Origin: an uncultured Pelagibacteraceae bacterium
Lineage (GTDB): Bacteria; Pseudomonadota; Alphaproteobacteria; Pelagibacterales; Pelagibacteraceae
Reading direction: 5' to 3'
Length of the DNA stretch: 64,000 nucleotides
Assembly (NCBI GenBank): GCA_902596375.1
Contig: CACJTU010000001.1
Coordinates: 97,923 to 161,922 of the forward strand
Both the position numbers and the translations under genes were made by a program. Below are positions 20,988-29,128 of the stretch, one piece after another (the first letter of the stretch is position 1; each line of letters opens with the position of its first letter). The notes below the pieces were generated by a model, which saw only the letters and a list, made by a program, of their open reading frames with translations, was not told the origin of the DNA and did not search any database.

Positions 20988-22015
20988 TGGAAGTCGAAAA
21001 TGTTAATGTAAAAAATTGGAAGTCACTAATTAAGCCATCTAAATTAGATGTTCAAATAAGTGATGACTTAACCCATGCAAAAATTGTAGCTGAGCCTTTA
21101 GAAAAAGGTTATGGATTAACTTTAGGAAATTCTCTAAGAAGAATTTTATTATCATCTATAAGAGGAGCCGCTGTAACATCAATTCAAATAGATGGAGTTT
21201 TACATGAATTCACTTCAATAAAGGGTGTTAGAGAAGATGTGACCGATATCGTTTTAAACGTAAAATCTTTAGCATTAAAAAGTAATTCTGAGGGTACAAA
21301 AAAATTAGTTTTAGACGCAAAAGGACCTGGAGAAATTAAAGCTTCAGATATAGCTCCGGTTGCAGATGTTGAGATTTTAAATCCTGATTTAGTTATTTGT
21401 AATCTAGATGAAAAAACTACCTTTCATATGGAGATGAATGTCAATACAGGTAAAGGATATGTTCCTGCAGAATTAAATAAACCTGAAGAGCCACCATTAG
21501 GCCTTATTGCTATAGACTCACTATATAGCCCAGTTAAAAAAGTTTCATATTCAGTAAGTACTGCTAGAGAAGGTAAAGCATTAGATTATGATAAGTTAAT
21601 TATGGAAGTTGAAACTAATGGATCAATCTCTGCAGAGGATGCTGTAGCTTATTCAGCCAGAATTTTCCAAGATCAGCTTAAAATGTTTGTAAACTTTGAT
21701 GAACCAGTTGAAGCTCCTGTAAAAGAAGTTTCTACTGAACCTGAATTTAATAAAAATTTACTAAGAAAAGTAGATGAGTTAGAGTTATCAGTTAGATCAA
21801 TGAACTGTTTAAAAAATGACAATATCATTTATATCGGTGACTTAGTTCAAAAATCTGAAGGTGAAATGTTGAGAACACCCAATTTTGGAAGAAAATCATT
21901 AAATGAAATTAAAGAAGTTTTAACTGGTATGTCTTTATATTTAGGAATGGAAATTCCTAATTGGCCACCAGACAATATTGCGGAAATGTCTAAGAAATTG
22001 GAGGAAGCAATTTAA
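20987..22015 (+). CDS. rpoA: RNA polymerase alpha subunit
   Basis: Alpha dimerises to start polymerase assembly, and its C-terminal domain binds UP elements and activators. The N-terminal domain has the [18 protein letters not shown] motif. The C-terminal helix-hairpin-helix domain is intact ([16 protein letters not shown] then [16 protein letters not shown]). The length of 342 aa is normal. rpsD does not precede it, as is common in alphaproteobacteria. TAATG junctions link it to rpsK and rplQ. Confidence 0.99.
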   Translation: MEVENVNVKNWKSLIKPSKLDVQISDDLTHAKIVAEPLEKGYGLTLGNSLRRILLSSIRGAAVTSIQIDGVLHEFTSIKGVREDVTDIVLNVKSLALKSNSEGTKKLVLDAKGPGEIKASDIAPVADVEILNPDLVICNLDEKTTFHMEMNVNTGKGYVPAELNKPEEPPLGLIAIDSLYSPVKKVSYSVSTAREGKALDYDKLIMEVETNGSISAEDAVAYSARIFQDQLKMFVNFDEPVEAPVKEVSTEPEFNKNLLRKVDELELSVRSMNCLKNDNIIYIGDLVQKSEGEMLRTPNFGRKSLNEIKEVLTGMSLYLGMEIPNWPPDNIAEMSKKLEEAI

Positions 22016-22458
22016 TGAGACATGGCTTGGCAAATAAGAAATTAAACAGAACATCAGAGCACAGAAAAGCTCTACTGAAGAATATGCTTAATTCTTTGAT
22101 TAAGTATGAGCAGATTAAAACTACTTTGCCAAAAGCTAAATTTTTAAAACCCCAAGCGGATAAAATAATAACATTAGGTAAAAAAGAAACTTTACAGACC
22201 ACTAAAATGTTAGTTTCTAAACTACAAGATATTAAATCAGCTAATAAAGTTAAAAAAACACTTTCTAAAAGATATCAAGATAGAAAAGGTGGTTACACAA
22301 GAATAATTAAAGCTGGATTTAGATATGGAGATAATGCCCCAATGGCAATAATTGAATTTGTGGATAGAGACGTTGAAGCAAAGAGAGTTGATAAACCAAA
22401 AAAAGACAAAACTAAAGAGTCTCCTAAAACGGAAGAGAAAAAACAAGCTACAGCTTAA
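22015..22458 (+). CDS. rplQ: 50S ribosomal protein L17
   Basis: L17 has the unmistakable start [20 protein letters not shown] and the conserved [20 protein letters not shown]. At 147 aa it carries a lysine-rich C-terminal tail of about 25 residues. A GGAGG-like site lies in the end of rpoA, with which it overlaps by one base. It closes the ribosomal super-cluster. The next gene starts ten bases on, so the transcript may continue. Confidence 0.98.
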   Translation: MRHGLANKKLNRTSEHRKALLKNMLNSLIKYEQIKTTLPKAKFLKPQADKIITLGKKETLQTTKMLVSKLQDIKSANKVKKTLSKRYQDRKGGYTRIIKAGFRYGDNAPMAIIEFVDRDVEAKRVDKPKKDKTKESPKTEEKKQATA

Positions 22459-22468
22459 ATCTTAAATC

Positions 22469-23386
22469 ATGAAAAAATCTTACATCGTTGATTCAACGTG
22501 TAATGATATGCGTTTGGATAGATGGTTACGATTAAAAATTGGTAAAATTCCACAAGGCCTTATTGAAAAATTTTTAAGAACAGGAAAAATAAAAATTAAT
22601 GGAAAGAAAGTTAAAAGCTCTTTTAAAGTAAAAACGAAAGATGAAATAAATATATTTAACATTGAATTTAAAGAAACAATTCAACAAAAAAAAATTAAGT
22701 TTTTACCATCAAAAGAAATTGTAAAATCAAATGAAGATCAAATTATTGACAATAATGAAAATTTTGTTGTTATAAACAAAGCATCAGGCATATCAGTGCA
22801 AGGTGGAACTAAATCAAAAAAAAATCTAGTTGATATTTTTGCTAAAAGTGAAATCTTTCATGGAACAAAACCATATTCTGTTCATAGATTGGATAAAGAT
22901 ACTTCTGGAGTTTTTATTATGGCCAAAAACAGAGAGAGCGCTCAATTGCTTACTTCTTTATTTAGATTACGAAAAGTACACAAAACCTATTTAGCTATCT
23001 GCCAAGGCGAAATTAATAAAAAATCTGGTGTATGGGATGATGATTTAATTAGGTATGAAGGTGAAAAAAAAATAATTGAAAAAGCAAAAACAATTTTCAC
23101 AGTTATTGATAAAAATTCTGAAGCAAGTTTATTAGAATTAAAACCTATTACTGGACGAAAACATCAGTTAAGAAAACAATTATATACAGTTGGAAATCCT
23201 ATATTTGGAGATACTAAATATAAATTATCAAATTCGAATAAAGGAATTAATAAAAATTTAATGCTACATTCATATCAAATTAAATTTAAAATTAACGACA
23301 TAAAACATACTTATTCAGCATTGTTACCTGATTATTTTAAAAAACTTTTAAAATCTAAAAGACTTAGATTTTCAAATTTGAAATAA
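22469..23386 (+). CDS. rluC: RluA-family large-subunit rRNA pseudouridine synthase (RluC-like)
   Basis: The enzyme converts specific uridines in 23S rRNA to pseudouridine. An S4-type RNA-binding domain ([20 protein letters not shown]) occupies about the first 65 residues. The catalytic domain contains the [16 protein letters not shown] motif, whose aspartate after HRLDK is the nucleophile of the RluA family, and [15 protein letters not shown]. The length of 305 aa fits RluC. The position after rplQ suggests co-transcription. Its 3' end overlaps the convergent lipB by 23 bp. Assignment to RluC rather than RluD is from overall resemblance. Confidence 0.88.
   Translation: MKKSYIVDSTCNDMRLDRWLRLKIGKIPQGLIEKFLRTGKIKINGKKVKSSFKVKTKDEINIFNIEFKETIQQKKIKFLPSKEIVKSNEDQIIDNNENFVVINKASGISVQGGTKSKKNLVDIFAKSEIFHGTKPYSVHRLDKDTSGVFIMAKNRESAQLLTSLFRLRKVHKTYLAICQGEINKKSGVWDDDLIRYEGEKKIIEKAKTIFTVIDKNSEASLLELKPITGRKHQLRKQLYTVGNPIFGDTKYKLSNSNKGINKNLMLHSYQIKFKINDIKHTYSALLPDYFKKLLKSKRLRFSNLK
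23350..23372. terminator. Stem-loop inside the overlapping ends of rluC and lipB
   Basis: AAAATCTAA at 23350-23358 pairs perfectly with TTAGATTTT at 23364-23372 around a five-base loop. The right arm starts exactly at the lipB stop codon (23364-23366) and lies within rluC coding sequence. With T-rich sequence close by on both strands it could serve as a two-way terminator for the convergent genes. The stem is AT-rich, so termination strength is uncertain. Confidence 0.35.
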
Positions 23387-23981
23387 AATTTTTAATTAAT
23401 AAATCACTTAGATTTGAGTAATCCTGATCAAAAATATTTTTTAAATTAGTTACTCCTCTATCTGAAATACCACATGGTATAATTTTTTTATAATTTTCTA
23501 GATCATTATTTATATTTATTGCAAAACCATGATAGGCAATCCATTTACTAACCCTGATGCCTATGGCAGCAATTTTTTTAACCTCATTATTATTTTTATA
23601 CCATATGCCGATATTATCTTTATCTGGAAATGCTTCTATTTTATAAAATTTTAAAGTTTGAATTATTGTTTTTTCGATAATCGTTATAAATTTTCTGATA
23701 TCTTTTTTTTTCCTTAAATCTAAAACAAAATAACAAATTAATTGACCAGGACCATGGTAAGTAATTTTACCACCTCTATTTGTTTCTAATATTTTAATGG
23801 ATTTATCAATAATCTCATTTTCTTTATAAGAAGTTCCTGCTGTAAAAATTTCATTATGCTCCAAAGTCCAAATTAATTGTTGTTCATTATTTTCATATAA
23901 ATCCTTTAATCTTGACTCTAGTATATTAATAGCATCAAAATAATTTACTGGTTTTATTGACTTTTTGATCTCTATGTTCAT
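23364..23981 (-). CDS. lipB: Octanoyltransferase (lipoate biosynthesis)
   Basis: LipB moves octanoyl groups from acyl carrier protein to the lipoyl domains of 2-oxoacid dehydrogenases and the glycine cleavage H protein. LipA then inserts sulfur. The motif [20 protein letters not shown], the catalytic lysine in the [11 protein letters not shown] stretch and the catalytic C170 in PCGI are present. The length of 205 aa is normal. It is transcribed toward rluC, overlapping it by 23 bp, and divergently from mgtE. Confidence 0.96.
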   Translation of the reverse strand: MNIEIKKSIKPVNYFDAINILESRLKDLYENNEQQLIWTLEHNEIFTAGTSYKENEIIDKSIKILETNRGGKITYHGPGQLICYFVLDLRKKKDIRKFITIIEKTIIQTLKFYKIEAFPDKDNIGIWYKNNNEVKKIAAIGIRVSKWIAYHGFAININNDLENYKKIIPCGISDRGVTNLKNIFDQDYSNLSDLLIKNFISNLKI

Positions 23982-23992
23982 TTATAATTTGT

Positions 23993-24021
23993 ATTATCTT
24001 TATTATGTATTAATAGTGCAA
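23993..24021 (-). promoter_or_regulatory. Possible lipB promoter
   Basis: On the - strand, TTGCAC (24021-24016) and GATAAT (23998-23993) are separated by 17 bp in the 61 bp gap between lipB and mgtE. Transcription would begin only about five bases before the lipB ATG. The -35 match is weak and the -10 is good. Confidence 0.35.
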
Positions 24022-24042
24022 ATCTAAATTATAGGTAGATTT

Positions 24043-25416
24043 ATGTCTTTAACTAAAAAAACTAAAGATAAAAAAGTAAATTTTGAGTTTAATAAAGAAT
24101 ATATAAGAGTTGTTACTAGCAAAATAGCTAACAATGATGCTCAATTTATTACCAATTCATTTAATGAAATGCACCCTGCTGATGCTGCAGATATTATCGA
24201 ACACCTTAGCGAAGGGGATAGAGAAAGTTTAATTAAACTAAATAATTTCAATATTGATCCAGAGGTTTTTGTTGAACTAAATGAGTCCATACAATCAGAA
24301 ATTATTACTTATCTATCTTCAGAGTCTATAGTTAGTATTCTAAAGGGTCTAGAGTCAGATGATGCAATATCAATATTAGAAAACGTTCCTGAAGAGGACA
24401 AAAATGCAATTCTTAGTTCTTTACCGCCAAAGGATAGATTTGCTTTATTAGAAAGCTTAAGCTATCCAGAAGACACCGCTGCCAGACTTATGCAGCGTGA
24501 ATTTACAGCTATACCAAGTAATTGGTCTGTAGGTCAAACAATTGACTATTTAAGAGAAAATAAAGATTTACCAGAAGAGTTTTTAGAAATTTTTATTGTC
24601 AATGAGGATTTTAAACCAATAGGTACTGTTCCTTCATCTAGAGTTTTGACAACACCTCGAGACACTAAAATGGCAACAATTATGTCAGAATCTCAATTAT
24701 TAATTCCTGTTGAAATGGATAAAGAGGAAGTTGCTAACTTGTTTGAAAATTATAATTTAAATTCAGCCGCTGTTGTAGACAAAAACAACAAATTAGTTGG
24801 TATGATAATGAATGATGACGTTTTAACTGTCTTGAAAGAGGAAGCTGAGGAAGATGCTTTAAGATTAGCAGGGGTAGGAGATGAAGAAATCACTGATGGG
24901 GTTGTAAAAAAAACAAAGAGAAGATTCAATTGGCTTTTACTTAATTTATTTACTGCCTTTCTAGCAACATGGTGTATTAGTTTATTTGGAGCTACCATTG
25001 AACAAATGGTAGTATTAGCTTTCTTAATGCCGATTGTAGCTTCGATGGGTGGAAATGCTGGAATGCAAACTCTTGCAGTTACAGTAAGAACTATAGCTAC
25101 AAATGATTTAACTCAAAATAATTTTTCATCAAATGTATTTAAAGAATTTTCTATTGGTATTTTAAATGGAATTATATTTGCAGCAATAAGTGCTTTAATT
25201 GTTCAGTTATGGTTTCAAGACAGTATTCTTTCGTTGATCATAGCAATCTCAATGGTACTAACAATGATCATAGCTGGTTTATTCGGTATACTTGTTCCTT
25301 TTACTCTTAAAAAAATGAATATTGACCCAGCTATTGCATCAAGTGTTTTTGTGACGACGATTACAGATGTAATTGGTTTCGTTTCTTTTTTAGGGGTTGG
25401 GGCATATTTTTTATAA
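24043..25416 (+). CDS. mgtE: Magnesium transporter MgtE
   Basis: MgtE is a Mg2+ channel/transporter gated by cytoplasmic Mg2+. The order is an N-terminal helical MgtE domain (HPADAADIIEHLSEGDRESL), two CBS domains at about residues 145-265, a plug helix and five membrane segments with the pore motif PIVASMGGNAGMQTLAVTVR. The 457 aa length is standard. It is divergent from lipB and convergent with panC with two bases between stop codons. No Mg-sensing leader fits in the 61 bp upstream. Confidence 0.97.
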   Translation: MSLTKKTKDKKVNFEFNKEYIRVVTSKIANNDAQFITNSFNEMHPADAADIIEHLSEGDRESLIKLNNFNIDPEVFVELNESIQSEIITYLSSESIVSILKGLESDDAISILENVPEEDKNAILSSLPPKDRFALLESLSYPEDTAARLMQREFTAIPSNWSVGQTIDYLRENKDLPEEFLEIFIVNEDFKPIGTVPSSRVLTTPRDTKMATIMSESQLLIPVEMDKEEVANLFENYNLNSAAVVDKNNKLVGMIMNDDVLTVLKEEAEEDALRLAGVGDEEITDGVVKKTKRRFNWLLLNLFTAFLATWCISLFGATIEQMVVLAFLMPIVASMGGNAGMQTLAVTVRTIATNDLTQNNFSSNVFKEFSIGILNGIIFAAISALIVQLWFQDSILSLIIAISMVLTMIIAGLFGILVPFTLKKMNIDPAIASSVFVTTITDVIGFVSFLGVGAYFL

Positions 25417-25418
25417 AA

Positions 25419-26234
25419 TTATAGGTTATCAATCAATCTGACAGTATTTAAATAATAAGCAATAAATAATCTTGAATTTTTATTTGTATTAGAAATTTTT
25501 AAATTTTTTATATTTCTTAGTTCTAAATAATCAATTTTAATTTTATAATTATTTTTTAATTCTTTTTTTTGAAGATTTAAAAAGGTTCTAATATTTTTCT
25601 TATTTTTAATATATTTTTTTATACTTACTAGTTTTTCATAAATTTTTGCTGCTATTATTAAATTAGATTTATTTAAAAGAAGGTTTCTTGATGAAAGTGC
25701 TACATTATTTCTATCTCGAACTGTTTTGCAAGGAATAACCTTAGTTTTATAATTTTTTCCTAATTCTTTTTTTACTAAATATAGCTGTTGAAAATCTTTT
25801 TCTCCCATAAATATCTTTTTAGGTTTCACAATTTTAGTTAATTTATTCATTACATCTAAAACACCTTCAAAATGACCTTTTCTAAATTTAGCACACAAAA
25901 TTTTATCTTTTTTACTCAATGTAATTTTTGATTTTTTTTTATCTTCGTATATGTCTTTAAATTTAGGAATATAAACAAAATCAACTTTTTTGCTTTTTTT
26001 AAGAATTTTTAAATCTTTTTTGATATTTCGTGGATAGGATTTTAAATCTTTTTTGTTATTAAATTGTTTTGGATTAACAAAAATACTTACAACTGTTTTT
26101 TTACAAAGTTTGTTTGATTTATTTATCAGCGCTAAATGACCTTTATGTATTCCACCCATTGTAGGAACAAAGCCCAGGTCATTAAATGGCCTCAATGATT
26201 CAAATAATGATGTATTGTTTATTAAAATTTTCAT
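25419..26234 (-). CDS. panC: Pantothenate synthetase
   Basis: PanC condenses pantoate and beta-alanine using ATP to make pantothenate, the precursor of coenzyme A. The nucleotidyl-transferase motif GFVPTMGGIHKGH (H30, H33) is intact, as are NPKQFN, MGEKDFQQL and the KMSKS-like ALSSRN. I place the start at the ATG at 26234 (MKILINNTSL) rather than at 26264, because homology begins there and the first ten residues of the longer frame do not fit the family. The product is then about 271 aa. panB is not adjacent. The gene is divergent from galU. Confidence 0.94.
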   Translation of the reverse strand: MKILINNTSLFESLRPFNDLGFVPTMGGIHKGHLALINKSNKLCKKTVVSIFVNPKQFNNKKDLKSYPRNIKKDLKILKKSKKVDFVYIPKFKDIYEDKKKSKITLSKKDKILCAKFRKGHFEGVLDVMNKLTKIVKPKKIFMGEKDFQQLYLVKKELGKNYKTKVIPCKTVRDRNNVALSSRNLLLNKSNLIIAAKIYEKLVSIKKYIKNKKNIRTFLNLQKKELKNNYKIKIDYLELRNIKNLKISNTNKNSRLFIAYYLNTVRLIDNL

Positions 26235-26268
26235 TTGTATAAAAATATTTAATAAGTAAAACATTTAA

Positions 26269-27084
26269 ATGATTAAACAAGCAATTATTCCTTTAGCTGG
26301 ACTCGGAACTCGGTTACTACCTTTAACAAGTGTTTTTGCTAAAGAGCTTCTACCTATAAATGGAAGGCCAGGAATTGAATATATTCTTGATGAATGTATT
26401 GAAGCAGGTGTTAAAGAGATTATATTTATCATCTCCACAAAAAAATTAATGATAAAAAAATATTTTTATAGTGATCAGTTTTATAAAAATATTATAAAAA
26501 AAAAGAAAGACCCTAGAATAATTAATGAATATAAAAAGATACTAAAATATAAAAATAAAATTAAATTTGTATTTCAAAACATTCCTAAGGGCACAGGTGA
26601 TGCCGTCCTTAAAACTCAAAAATATATTAAAAACAAATATTTTTTAATGTTGTTACCCGACGATTTAATAATTAAAAAAAATTGTTCGAAGTCTATGATC
26701 AATGTTCATAAAAAATATAAAGCATCGGTGATGGCATCAATGAAAGTAAAAAAAAATAATGTTTCAAGATGGGGGATATATAAAATTAATAAAAAATTAA
26801 ATAAAAGAAATTATATTATTGACGGTGTAGTTGAAAAACCATTAGCAAATAAAGCTCCATCTAACAATGCTGTTATTGGAAGATATATTTTACCACGAAC
26901 TATTTTTAAAAAAATTAAATCTCTTAAACCCTCCAATGGTAAAGAGATACATATTACCGACGCAATACAGCTGTTAATAAACGATAAAGAAAAATTTATA
27001 GCTCATAATTTTGAAGGTAAGTATCTTGATTGTGGAACAATGAGAGGCTATGTCAACTCTTCAAATGAAATAGGAAAAATATGA
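26269..27084 (+). CDS. galU: UTP-glucose-1-phosphate uridylyltransferase
   Basis: GalU makes UDP-glucose from UTP and glucose-1-phosphate for envelope sugars. The N-terminal AIIPLAGLGTRLLPLT nucleotide-binding motif, KELLPINGRPGIEYI, the GTGDAVL segment and VEKP are characteristic. At 271 aa it is slightly short. It overlaps ugd by four bases (ATGA), so product and next enzyme are co-expressed. Only 34 bp separate it from the divergent panC. Confidence 0.95.
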   Translation: MIKQAIIPLAGLGTRLLPLTSVFAKELLPINGRPGIEYILDECIEAGVKEIIFIISTKKLMIKKYFYSDQFYKNIIKKKKDPRIINEYKKILKYKNKIKFVFQNIPKGTGDAVLKTQKYIKNKYFLMLLPDDLIIKKNCSKSMINVHKKYKASVMASMKVKKNNVSRWGIYKINKKLNKRNYIIDGVVEKPLANKAPSNNAVIGRYILPRTIFKKIKSLKPSNGKEIHITDAIQLLINDKEKFIAHNFEGKYLDCGTMRGYVNSSNEIGKI

Positions 27085-28379
27085 AATTATGCATGATTGG
27101 TACAGGTTATGTTGGTTTAGTAAGCGGAGTCTGTTTTTCTGATTTAGGTAACGATGTAATATGTGTTGATAAGGACATAAAAAAAATTAATAATTTAAAA
27201 AAAGGTATAATTCCTATTTACGAACCTGGTTTAGATGAATTAGTTTTAAAAAACTATAAAAATAAAAGACTGAATTTTTCAATTAATCTAAAAGAGTCGG
27301 TGAAAAAATCAGATATTATTTTTATATGCGTAGGTACACCAACCAAAAAAAATAATAATAGCGCTGATTTAAGTCAAGTATATGCTGCTGCAAAAGAAAT
27401 ATCTAAATCTATTAATAAATTTAAAATTATAATCAATAAATCGACTGTTCCAGTAACAACAGGTGATGAGATTGAAAAAATTATATCAAAAAAAGTAAAT
27501 AAAAAATTTTTTTCTGTAGTATCAAATCCTGAATTTTTAAGAGAAGGTGAGGCTATAAGAGATTTTATTTATCCTGATAGAGTGGTAGTAGGATCAAATG
27601 ATAGCAAAACCCAGAGAATTTTAAAAAGTTTATATTCGCCATTAATTTCAAAAGGTGCCAAATTTGTATCCACAAAAAGAAGAGCAGCAGAATTAATTAA
27701 ATATGCTTCGAATGCTTTTTTAGCAACAAAGATTACCTTTATAAATGAAATATCAAATTTATGTGAAAAAACTGGTATAGACATTGAGGATATCTCAATA
27801 GGAATTGGACTGGATAAAAGAATTGGTAGCAGATTTTTAAGAGCTGGACCTGCATACGGTGGCTCATGTTTTCCAAAAGATACTAAAGCTTTAGTTTCAA
27901 CTGCTGATAAATTCAAAACTAATTTGTCAGTTGTAAAAACTGTTATAAGATCTAATGATTTAAGATCTGATTTATTATCAAAAAGAGTTAGTTTTATTTT
28001 GAATAATAAAATTAAAAATAAAGTTGTATCTTTTTTAGGTGTAACTTTTAAAGCAAATACTGATGATATGAGAGACTCGTCTAGCCTTAAATTAATTCCA
28101 TTCTTATCAAAAAAAGGTGCTAAAATTAAATATTATGATCCCACTGGATCAAAAAAAGAATTTAAAAAATTAAAAAATGTTGAATGTTCTAATTCAATAG
28201 AGGAATCAATCACAGGATCAGATATTGTAATTATACACACAGAATGGAATGATTTTAAATCAATAAATTTCAAAAAATATTCAAAAAATAAAAAACTTAT
28301 TATTTACGATATGAGAAATATTTATTCACCAGATAAAGTAAAGAAACTTGGTTTTAAATATTTTGGTATTGGAAGATAA
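27081..28379 (+). CDS. ugd: UDP-glucose 6-dehydrogenase
   Basis: Ugd oxidises UDP-glucose to UDP-glucuronate with two NAD+. The Rossmann motif IGTGYVGLVSGVC opens the protein, STVPVTTGDEIE follows, and the catalytic C263 lies in GGSCFPKDTKAL. The C-terminal UDP-binding domain holds GVTFKANTDDMRDSSSLKLI. The 432 aa length is normal. Together with galU it supplies glucuronate for surface polysaccharide or glycolipid. No glycosyltransferase is next to it. It ends one base from the convergent ridA. Confidence 0.97.
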   Translation: MKLCMIGTGYVGLVSGVCFSDLGNDVICVDKDIKKINNLKKGIIPIYEPGLDELVLKNYKNKRLNFSINLKESVKKSDIIFICVGTPTKKNNNSADLSQVYAAAKEISKSINKFKIIINKSTVPVTTGDEIEKIISKKVNKKFFSVVSNPEFLREGEAIRDFIYPDRVVVGSNDSKTQRILKSLYSPLISKGAKFVSTKRRAAELIKYASNAFLATKITFINEISNLCEKTGIDIEDISIGIGLDKRIGSRFLRAGPAYGGSCFPKDTKALVSTADKFKTNLSVVKTVIRSNDLRSDLLSKRVSFILNNKIKNKVVSFLGVTFKANTDDMRDSSSLKLIPFLSKKGAKIKYYDPTGSKKEFKKLKNVECSNSIEESITGSDIVIIHTEWNDFKSINFKKYSKNKKLIIYDMRNIYSPDKVKKLGFKYFGIGR

Positions 28380-28380
28380 T

Positions 28381-28842
28381 TTAATTTAACTCAAAAATTG
28401 CATCAACTTCAACTGATACACCAAGAGGTAAGCTGTTTGTACTTACCGCTGCTCTTGTATGCATGCCTGCTTCACCAAAAACAGAAGAGATTAAATCAGA
28501 CGCACCATTAATTACTTTTGGTTGGTCTGTAAAGTTATCAGTCGAATTAACAAAACCAGTTAATTTTACGCATGATTTAATTTTAGAAAGATTTCCACCA
28601 CAAGCTACTTTTGCTTGAGATATAATGCTTAAGCCACATCTTAGAGCTGCTTTGTAGCCATCATCTACAGATAAATCTTTTCCAACTTTTCCTTTTATTA
28701 ATTCGCCATTTTCTGAAATAGAAATCTGTCCAGAAATATAAAGTAAATTACCAACAATTTTTGTTGCAACATAAGATCCAACAGGTGGTTTTGCTTCTGG
28801 AAGTTTAATTTTTAATTCTTTAATTTTATTTTCAAAATCCAT
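28381..28842 (-). CDS. RidA/YjgF-family protein
   Basis: RidA proteins hydrolyse reactive enamine/imine intermediates made by PLP enzymes. This 153 aa member belongs to the longer subgroup (family opening like KLPEAKPPVGSYVATKIVGN, then LYISGQI). The conserved arginine appears in HTRAAV, followed by NSLPLGVSVEVDAIFEL. A deaminase role is plausible but subgroup functions vary, so I give no gene symbol. It lies one base after the small secreted-protein gene, on the same strand as topA, probably in one operon. Confidence 0.88.
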   Translation of the reverse strand: MDFENKIKELKIKLPEAKPPVGSYVATKIVGNLLYISGQISISENGELIKGKVGKDLSVDDGYKAALRCGLSIISQAKVACGGNLSKIKSCVKLTGFVNSTDNFTDQPKVINGASDLISSVFGEAGMHTRAAVSTNSLPLGVSVEVDAIFELN

Positions 28843-28843
28843 T

Positions 28844-29128
28844 TTATTTTTCAGTAAACTCCTTATGTGTTTTGCTATTTTTAAATTTATTAAGCTTTTC
28901 TTTTAAATTAAAGTTCTTTAATTTTTTTTTACCTAGTTCTATCTTTTTTGCAGTTTTAGATTTTATTTCCTCTGCTTTTTTTGAGGTTTCATTTTTTAAT
29001 TTATCAGATGTACATTTTGCATATTCTTTACTTAGCTTATCATATTTTGAACAATCCTCAGCATATGAAAATGTTAAACTAAATAAAGAAATGAATAAAA
29101 CTGAAATTATTGTTTTAAGTATATTCAT
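28844..29128 (-). CDS. Small secreted lysine-rich protein of unknown function
   Basis: I do not recognise a family. The 94 aa product has a clear signal peptide (LKTIISVLFISLFSLTFSYA) likely cleaved before EDCSKYD. The mature part is about 70 residues, charged and lysine-rich, predicted mostly helical, with two cysteines (C26, C39) that could form a disulfide in the periplasm. It overlaps topA by four bases (ATGA) and is followed by ridA, so it is co-transcribed with housekeeping genes. Its start codon is well supported by that overlap. Confidence 0.75.
   Translation of the reverse strand: MNILKTIISVLFISLFSLTFSYAEDCSKYDKLSKEYAKCTSDKLKNETSKKAEEIKSKTAKKIELGKKKLKNFNLKEKLNKFKNSKTHKEFTEK

Noticed and set aside
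26235..26264. Longer N-terminus for panC starting at 26264
   Set aside because: The extra ten residues have no counterpart in PanC, and they would fill nearly the whole panC-galU promoter gap. The ATG at 26234 fits the family start.
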